Of a stretch of 24,907 nt of DNA, positions 20,179-24,907 are shown piece after piece. How positions within the stretch are numbered: the stretch's first letter is position 1; the number at the start of each line of letters is the position of its first letter. Made by a program: the position numbers and the translations under genes. The DNA is from an uncultured Bacilli bacterium (GTDB lineage Bacteria > Bacillota_I > Bacilli_A > RF39 > UBA660): positions 1-24,907 of the forward strand of contig CAPHZB010000017.1 of the NCBI GenBank assembly GCA_948629335.1. The letters run 5' to 3'. The notes beneath the pieces were generated by a model. That model searched no databases. It saw nothing but the letters and a program-made list of their open reading frames with translations, and had not been told where the DNA came from.

Positions 20179-21040
20179 ATTCATAATATGGATTCATATG
20201 AATATTGATATATCTCGTACGTTCATTTTTTTCCTTTAAACGATTTTCAATATCTTCTATTTCATCGTGTGCTTCTTTTAAAGACAGTGTAAAATCCATA
20301 CTGACTTCAACTGTTAAACTATAAAAATAACCATATTTCATAATAATTAAATTATCGATTCTGCGAATCATTTTGCTTTCTAAAATTGTATTTTTTACTT
20401 CTTCGTAGTAGGCAGTATCACTTTCTTTTTCTCCAATTAAAATGCTAACATTTTCTTTTAAAATCATAAAACCTGTATGAATGATGAAGATTCCAACAAT
20501 CACACTTGCTATTTTATCTGCATAAATAAAGGGATGGAAATATCCTTCTAATTGAATAACAATACTTGCAACTAAAACGACAATAGAACTAATGACATCA
20601 GTACTTGATTCTTTTCCAGACGCAATTAAAATCTGATTATCAAACTCTTTTCCTTTTATAATTAAATACCTAGAAAGAATAAATTTAGTTACGATAGTAA
20701 ATAAGCTGACTACAATTACAATTTTACTTGGAATTTCCACTTCCTTTTGCATAACACTAAAAATTAAAAATAATCCAATAGCAATCACAATTATTCCTAT
20801 CATCGTACTGGTTAAATATTCAATACGACCATGTCCAAAGGGATGTTCTTTATCCTCTGGCTTTCTCGATAAAACATTCCCAAATAAGGCAACAACATCT
20901 GTAATTAAATCACTAAAAGAATGAATTCCATCTGCAACTAAAGCGCTAGATTTCGAAATAAATCCAATAATTACTTTCACAATGGAAAGAAAAAAATTAG
21001 TAAAAAAACTAATTAACATCACATGAGATGTATTTTTCAC
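20177..21040 (-). CDS. Cation diffusion facilitator family transporter
   Basis: 287 residues from the GTG at 21040, chosen because GGAGGG lies six bases upstream; the frame extends to 21070 within polA without a site. Six membrane helices and a C-terminal cytoplasmic domain (ESDTAYYEEVKNTILESKMI to INIHMNPYYE) match the family, which exports Zn, Fe, Mn, Co or Cd in exchange for protons. Helix 2 carries DGIHSFSDLITD (H-x3-D of the metal site). Helix 5 has KESSTDVISS where zinc members carry H-x3-D, so the histidine is replaced by glutamate and the metal preference may differ. It begins 12 bases after polA and probably shares its transcript. Confidence 0.88.
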   Translation of the reverse strand: MKNTSHVMLISFFTNFFLSIVKVIIGFISKSSALVADGIHSFSDLITDVVALFGNVLSRKPEDKEHPFGHGRIEYLTSTMIGIIVIAIGLFLIFSVMQKEVEIPSKIVIVVSLFTIVTKFILSRYLIIKGKEFDNQILIASGKESSTDVISSIVVLVASIVIQLEGYFHPFIYADKIASVIVGIFIIHTGFMILKENVSILIGEKESDTAYYEEVKNTILESKMIRRIDNLIIMKYGYFYSLTVEVSMDFTLSLKEAHDEIEDIENRLKEKNERTRYINIHMNPYYE

Positions 21041-21051
21041 ACATAACCCTC

Positions 21052-23643
21052 CTATTTGGCTTGATACCAATCACTCCCATATTCTACATCAATTTTGAGA
21101 GGAACTTCAAGTTCCACAATATTTTCCATAACATCTTTCATAATTTGAATAGCCTGTTCTTTTTCATTTTCCAAAGCATCTAAAACAAGTTCATCATGTA
21201 CTTGAATAATCATCTTTGATTTTAAACCTTGTTTTTTAAATTCTTGATCTAGTTTAACCATGGCTAATTTTATAACATCAGCACTTGTTCCTTGAATCGG
21301 CGTATTTAAAGCAATTCTTTCTCCTGTTTGTCGAATAGTGAAATTTTTATTATTTAATTCTGTAATCACTCTCTTTCTTCCATATAAAGTTTTCACATAA
21401 CCATCTTTATATGCTTTTTCCACCGTTTTATCCATATACTCTTTAATTCCTGGATATGTTTCTAAATAGTTATCAATAAATTCTTTTGCTTCGTGGGTTT
21501 TCATACCAATATTTTCTGATAACCCATAACTACTAATTCCATAAATGATTCCAAAATTAACTGCTTTGGCAATTCTACGCATATCACTATTTACATCTAT
21601 TTCTGGAACATGAAAAATTTCACTTGCTGTATGTGTATGAATATCTTCATCTTTCTTAAATGCTTCAATCATTGTCTCTACATGAGCCATATGAGATAAT
21701 AAACGAAGTTCAATTTGAGAATAATCTCCACTAATAATAATGGAATCTTTACTTGGTGTAAATACTTTTCGAATTAATTTTCCGTATTCATTACGAATAG
21801 GAATATTTTGAAGATTTGGCTCAATGGAAGACAACCTTCCTGTTCTTGTTAGTGTTTGTGTATAAATTGTATGTACTTTTCCATCTTCTAAGATAAAGTT
21901 TTTTAACCCCTCTACATAGGTTGCATATAATTTTGTCACTAAGCGATAGGATAATATTTTTTCTATAATTGGATGTTCATCTTTAATTTTCTCTAATATT
22001 TCTACTGCTGTTGAATAATTCTTTTTCGTTCGTTTTGGATAGTGAAGTTGCATCGTTTCAAATAGAATCTCTCCTAATTGTTTTGGAGATGAGATATTAA
22101 ATGTACAACCAGCATCTGCATAAATCTCTTTTTCTAAAACGTCTATTTTTTCTTTTAGTTCCTCTCCCATTGCATGTAAGGTTTCCTGATTCACATGAAC
22201 TCCACTATATTCCATATCTCCCAAAACATAAGCGAGTGGATGTTCCATCTCATAATAAAGCTTTTCCATACTCTCTTTTTCAATTTCTTCTTTCAATCTA
22301 CCTTGAATTTCATACGTAAATCTTGCTTTCATAACCGCATTAGAAGCAATGACATCCATACTTGGTTCTTTATATACTTTTGTCTTTTGCATATAAACAT
22401 GATGATAGTACGGAATATCGTATCCTAAGGCATTTCCTAAATAGGCAATATCTTCTTTTACATTATAATCAAGCAAATAAGATGCAATCATAACATCAAA
22501 ATCAGCCTTAAAATCATCAAGATGCATCCACTTAAAAGCAACATATATTTTTTTTAAATCATAAACATAAGCAATATAATCTTTTATTTTTGGATAAGCT
22601 TCTTTTATTAAGTAAGAAGGAATAAAAAAACTTTCCTCATCATTATAAACCCCTAAACCTAGTACCTTACACATATGGTAATTTGTACCTAATAACTCCA
22701 TATATAAACTAGATGGTTTTGTTAAATGAATTTCCTCTACATTCTGAATGATTTTAGCTTCGTCTAATTTTGCTTCTATTTTTTGATCCATTTTTGATAA
22801 GAAAGACTGAAACTCAACTTCCTCGTATAATTGAATTAATGCTTTTTTATTCTGTTCCTTTATTTTTACATCATCTATGTTAATCTCCATAGGAACACTT
22901 TTATAGATGGTTGCTAAATCATAACTCATATAAGCATTTTCTTTATCTTTTTCTAACTTTTCACGCATTTTTGGTGTTAACTTATCTAAATTTTCATAGA
23001 CACCATCTAAAGAGCCATAATCATGTAATAGTTTTAAAGCTGTTTTTTCTCCTATCCCATTTACTCCTGGAATATTATCTGATGCATCTCCCATTAATGC
23101 TTTTAAATCGATAACCTTTATAGGGTCAATTCCATAATCTTCAAAAAATGTCGTTTTATTGTAACGAATATAATCCTTTTGTTTTAAAAGTTTCATATCT
23201 ACATCAGGACTAATTAATTGTAGTAAATCTCTATCGCTTGAAATAATGGTTCCAATGAATTCTTCTTTTTCATCACAAAATTTTGCAAAAGTCCCAATAA
23301 TATCATCTGCTTCATAGTTATCACATTCATAATATTTTATTCCCATATGAGTTAAAAGTTCCTTACATAAAGGAATCTGCATTTTTAACTCATCAGGTGT
23401 TGCATTTCTACCTGCTTTGTATTCTGTATATTTGGCATGCCTAAATGTTTTTCCTTTATCAAAAGCCACAATCATATAGGTTGGTTTTTCCTCTGTTACT
23501 ATTTTATGAATCATACTCGTAAAACCAAATAGTGCGTTAGTTGGGAATCCCTTTGAATTCTTCATTAAATTTCCATTATAAGCTGTTGCGAAATAGCTTC
23601 TGAATACTAAGTTATTTCCATCAACCAAAAGTATTTTTTCCAT
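21052..23643 (-). CDS. polA: DNA polymerase I
   Basis: 863 residues. Residues 1 to about 290 are the 5'-3' exonuclease/flap nuclease domain (MEKILLVDGNNLVFRSYFAT, YEADDIIGTFAKFC, LMGDASDNIPGVNGIGEKTA). Residues about 300-480 are a 3'-5' exonuclease-like domain that lacks the acidic metal ligands, as in Bacillus enzymes, so no proofreading is expected. The polymerase domain has motif A DYSQIELRLLSHMAHVETM, motif B RRIAKAVNFGIIYGISSYGL and motif C VHDELVLD, all intact. It fills gaps and removes RNA primers in replication and repair. AAGGTGATG precedes the ATG, with a promoter just upstream. The transporter gene follows by 12 bases. Confidence 0.98.
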   Translation of the reverse strand: MEKILLVDGNNLVFRSYFATAYNGNLMKNSKGFPTNALFGFTSMIHKIVTEEKPTYMIVAFDKGKTFRHAKYTEYKAGRNATPDELKMQIPLCKELLTHMGIKYYECDNYEADDIIGTFAKFCDEKEEFIGTIISSDRDLLQLISPDVDMKLLKQKDYIRYNKTTFFEDYGIDPIKVIDLKALMGDASDNIPGVNGIGEKTALKLLHDYGSLDGVYENLDKLTPKMREKLEKDKENAYMSYDLATIYKSVPMEINIDDVKIKEQNKKALIQLYEEVEFQSFLSKMDQKIEAKLDEAKIIQNVEEIHLTKPSSLYMELLGTNYHMCKVLGLGVYNDEESFFIPSYLIKEAYPKIKDYIAYVYDLKKIYVAFKWMHLDDFKADFDVMIASYLLDYNVKEDIAYLGNALGYDIPYYHHVYMQKTKVYKEPSMDVIASNAVMKARFTYEIQGRLKEEIEKESMEKLYYEMEHPLAYVLGDMEYSGVHVNQETLHAMGEELKEKIDVLEKEIYADAGCTFNISSPKQLGEILFETMQLHYPKRTKKNYSTAVEILEKIKDEHPIIEKILSYRLVTKLYATYVEGLKNFILEDGKVHTIYTQTLTRTGRLSSIEPNLQNIPIRNEYGKLIRKVFTPSKDSIIISGDYSQIELRLLSHMAHVETMIEAFKKDEDIHTHTASEIFHVPEIDVNSDMRRIAKAVNFGIIYGISSYGLSENIGMKTHEAKEFIDNYLETYPGIKEYMDKTVEKAYKDGYVKTLYGRKRVITELNNKNFTIRQTGERIALNTPIQGTSADVIKLAMVKLDQEFKKQGLKSKMIIQVHDELVLDALENEKEQAIQIMKDVMENIVELEVPLKIDVEYGSDWYQAK

Positions 23644-23659
23644 GTCATCACCTTCACCT

Positions 23660-23689
23660 ATTATACCATGTCTAAAAGTACATCCGCAA
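23660..23689 (-). promoter_or_regulatory. Promoter of polA
   Basis: TTGCGG, 18-bp spacer, TATAAT preceded by TGG (extended -10), about 15 bases before the ATG. Confidence 0.6.
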
Positions 23690-23756
23690 TGTTCTTGTCG
23701 AAAAAACCACCAATTCCTATCTGTCTTTGAAAGATGTCATCCCTTTTTAATTAACA

Positions 23757-23783
23757 TAAAAAAACTTAGACTTCCATCTAAAT
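23757..23783 (-). terminator. Probable terminator after the anchored extracytoplasmic protein gene
   Basis: TTAGA and TCTAA form a 5-bp stem with a six-base loop, then G and seven T on the minus strand. Weak stem, good T run. Confidence 0.55.
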
Positions 23784-23793
23784 TTCTTTATTT

Positions 23794-24768
23794 TTACTTA
23801 GTAGCATCATAAATTCCATATTCTAATTTTACTTCTAACTCGTCTGTTGTATTATCTTTATAGGTTACTTTTATATGACTATCATCTTGTTTTTCAATAG
23901 TGCCAACAATTGCATCTTTTACTAATGAAACATTCTTAGTCTGTATAACAAGTTCTTCATCTGCTTCGATTTCTACCTTATAGAGTTTATCATTTTTATC
24001 TTGAATATAATAAATCTCAGAAAATCCAGAAGTACCACCTTTATATATTTTTTTAGCTATAATTTTTTGATTATTATACTGTATTTTCTTATTCTCACTA
24101 GCCTCTGAAGTAGCAGCAACTGTATTGTCAGAATAAATAATTGTCCAAACAAATTTATCTTTATATGCACTATAATCTATCATACCAAGTCTATAATCCT
24201 CTACTCCATAAATCTTTCCATTTTCCAAAACAACGCCTAAATAAATACCACTACAAGAAGTAACTATTGGATTAACAAACTCTGTAATATCTGTTACTAC
24301 TTCGTCTGTCTTTACTTGTATAAATGCAATATTTTTATCAGATTCTCCATAAGTTCCTGCATAATCATAAGAGGCTGCATACACCTTATTTTCTTCTGTT
24401 AAAACTAAAAATCCAATTAAACCAGCACAATCGATATCATAAGTAAAATATTTGACTTTTCCCTCTATTCCACTAAATGTTAACCCTGTATTACTTGTTT
24501 CTACTAATTTTCCGTCTTTTACTTCTATCATTATTCCAATTCCTGTTTCTTCATCTTTATCAAATTTTAACTCTGTACTTGTAAAATGAATATATTCTTT
24601 TTTCGTTTCCTCTATATTGGTATTGTTTCCTACCTCTCCCTCTTGTGTATTATTTTTTTCAGGTTCTTTCGTATCTTTTTCCTTATTCTGTATACCCATA
24701 TATACAAGAACTCCACTTAAGCCTACAACAAGAACACTGAGTACCCCTATTACTATATTTTTCTTCAT
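23794..24768 (-). CDS. Membrane-anchored extracytoplasmic protein of unknown function
   Basis: 324 residues. Residues 1-26 (MKKNIVIGVLSVLVVGLSGV...) are a signal-anchor: two lysines, then a hydrophobic helix with no lipobox cysteine. A charged low-complexity linker follows (about 29-58, NKEKDTKEPEKNNTQEGEVG). The rest is beta-rich, with spaced strands such as NKVYAASYDYAGTYGES, GKIYGVEDYRLGM and DKLYKVEIEADEEL, each with a K-x-Y-x-V/A core. This resembles a repeat or propeller-like fold but is not one I can name; two Cys (DCAG, TSCSG) could pair. AGAGG precedes the ATG. It is monocistronic: its own promoter is upstream and a terminator follows. Confidence 0.7.
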   Translation of the reverse strand: MKKNIVIGVLSVLVVGLSGVLVYMGIQNKEKDTKEPEKNNTQEGEVGNNTNIEETKKEYIHFTSTELKFDKDEETGIGIMIEVKDGKLVETSNTGLTFSGIEGKVKYFTYDIDCAGLIGFLVLTEENKVYAASYDYAGTYGESDKNIAFIQVKTDEVVTDITEFVNPIVTSCSGIYLGVVLENGKIYGVEDYRLGMIDYSAYKDKFVWTIIYSDNTVAATSEASENKKIQYNNQKIIAKKIYKGGTSGFSEIYYIQDKNDKLYKVEIEADEELVIQTKNVSLVKDAIVGTIEKQDDSHIKVTYKDNTTDELEVKLEYGIYDATK

Positions 24769-24795
24769 ATTCTATACCTCTTTTCCAACGTATTT

Positions 24796-24824
24796 ATAAT
24801 AACATAAATTATTTTCATTGACAA
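24796..24824 (-). promoter_or_regulatory. Promoter of the anchored extracytoplasmic protein gene
   Basis: TTGTCA, 17-bp spacer, TATTAT preceded by TGT, 22 bases before the ribosome-site region of the gene at 24768. Confidence 0.6.
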
Positions 24825-24840
24825 GACATTATTGGACGAT

Positions 24841-24907
24841 TTATCTATTCTTTAGTAACTGTTCACACCCTAGAGGAATAAGCACGAAAAAGGCAATCAA
24901 AATTATT
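24841..24907 (-). CDS. Possible C-terminal end of a membrane protein, cut by the window edge
   Basis: A minus-strand frame entering from the right edge reads IILIAFFVLIPLGCEQLLKN, R, stop. The hydrophobic run followed by basic residues resembles a last membrane helix. Another frame is also open for 14 codons, so this is uncertain. Confidence 0.3.
   Translation of the reverse strand, partial: IILIAFFVLIPLGCEQLLKNR

Noticed and set aside
23794..24768. Lipoprotein assignment for the anchored protein
   Set aside because: No cysteine follows the hydrophobic N-terminal helix, so there is no lipobox; signal-anchor is the better reading.

Overview
The window is AT-rich bacterial DNA from a low-GC Bacillota-type (Firmicutes) organism. 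Evidence is purine-rich Shine-Dalgarno sites (GGAGG variants), extended -10 promoters, standard-code stops including TGA, a DNA polymerase I without proofreading residues, and Firmicute families (ABC-F, lantibiotic-type ABC genes with an OmpR/HisKA pair, MobV relaxase, AbiF-like and ToxN-like genes). I cannot assign a genus. Every protein gene called lies on the minus strand, so transcription runs from high to low coordinates; the one plus-strand transcript I propose is a small antisense RNA.

Region by region, high to low. 24.9-23.8 kb: tail of a possible membrane protein and an anchored extracytoplasmic protein of unknown function. 23.7-20.1 kb: polA coupled to a cation diffusion facilitator, closed by a terminator. 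20.1-18.06 kb: a long untranslated leader, a GNAT-like gene and serS overlapping by ATGA. 18.06-11.77 kb: an island bounded by a 128-bp near-perfect direct repeat of the serS 3' end (18066-18193 and 11641-11768). It holds an IS200/IS605-type right-end remnant, a truncated RhuM gene, an AbiF-like HEPN gene flanked by two structured RNA copies, a dead MobV relaxase, and an operon of MBL hydrolase, unknown protein, NTF2-like protein, PnuC and a broken RBBP9-type hydrolase. No integrase is visible. 11.6-8.8 kb: a MATE transporter fused to a cytidylate-kinase-like domain, and an ASCH protein. 8.7-8.4 kb: a 30-residue membrane peptide with a convergent antisense RNA, a candidate type I toxin-antitoxin locus. 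8.3-4.9 kb: response regulator, ABC ATPase, ABC permease and histidine kinase, with three TTAAGA direct repeats ahead of the transporter genes. 4.6-2.9 kb: a graveyard with a second NTF2/hydrolase pair, two decayed ToxN/AbiQ-like toxin tails, and one small intact gene with a structured 3' region. 2.8-0.5 kb: an antibiotic-resistance-type ABC-F gene behind a six-residue leader peptide and mutually exclusive hairpins, then a membrane-anchored XRE regulator. 1-490: no intact gene.

The strongest candidates for new or little-described biology are the AbiF-like gene with two covarying RNA copies, the type I toxin-antitoxin candidate at 8.4-8.7 kb, and the leader-peptide switch ahead of the ABC-F gene. 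Several defence-type or toxin-type modules sit together (AbiF, ToxN remnants, RhuM, type I candidate), as expected of an accessory hotspot next to housekeeping genes.
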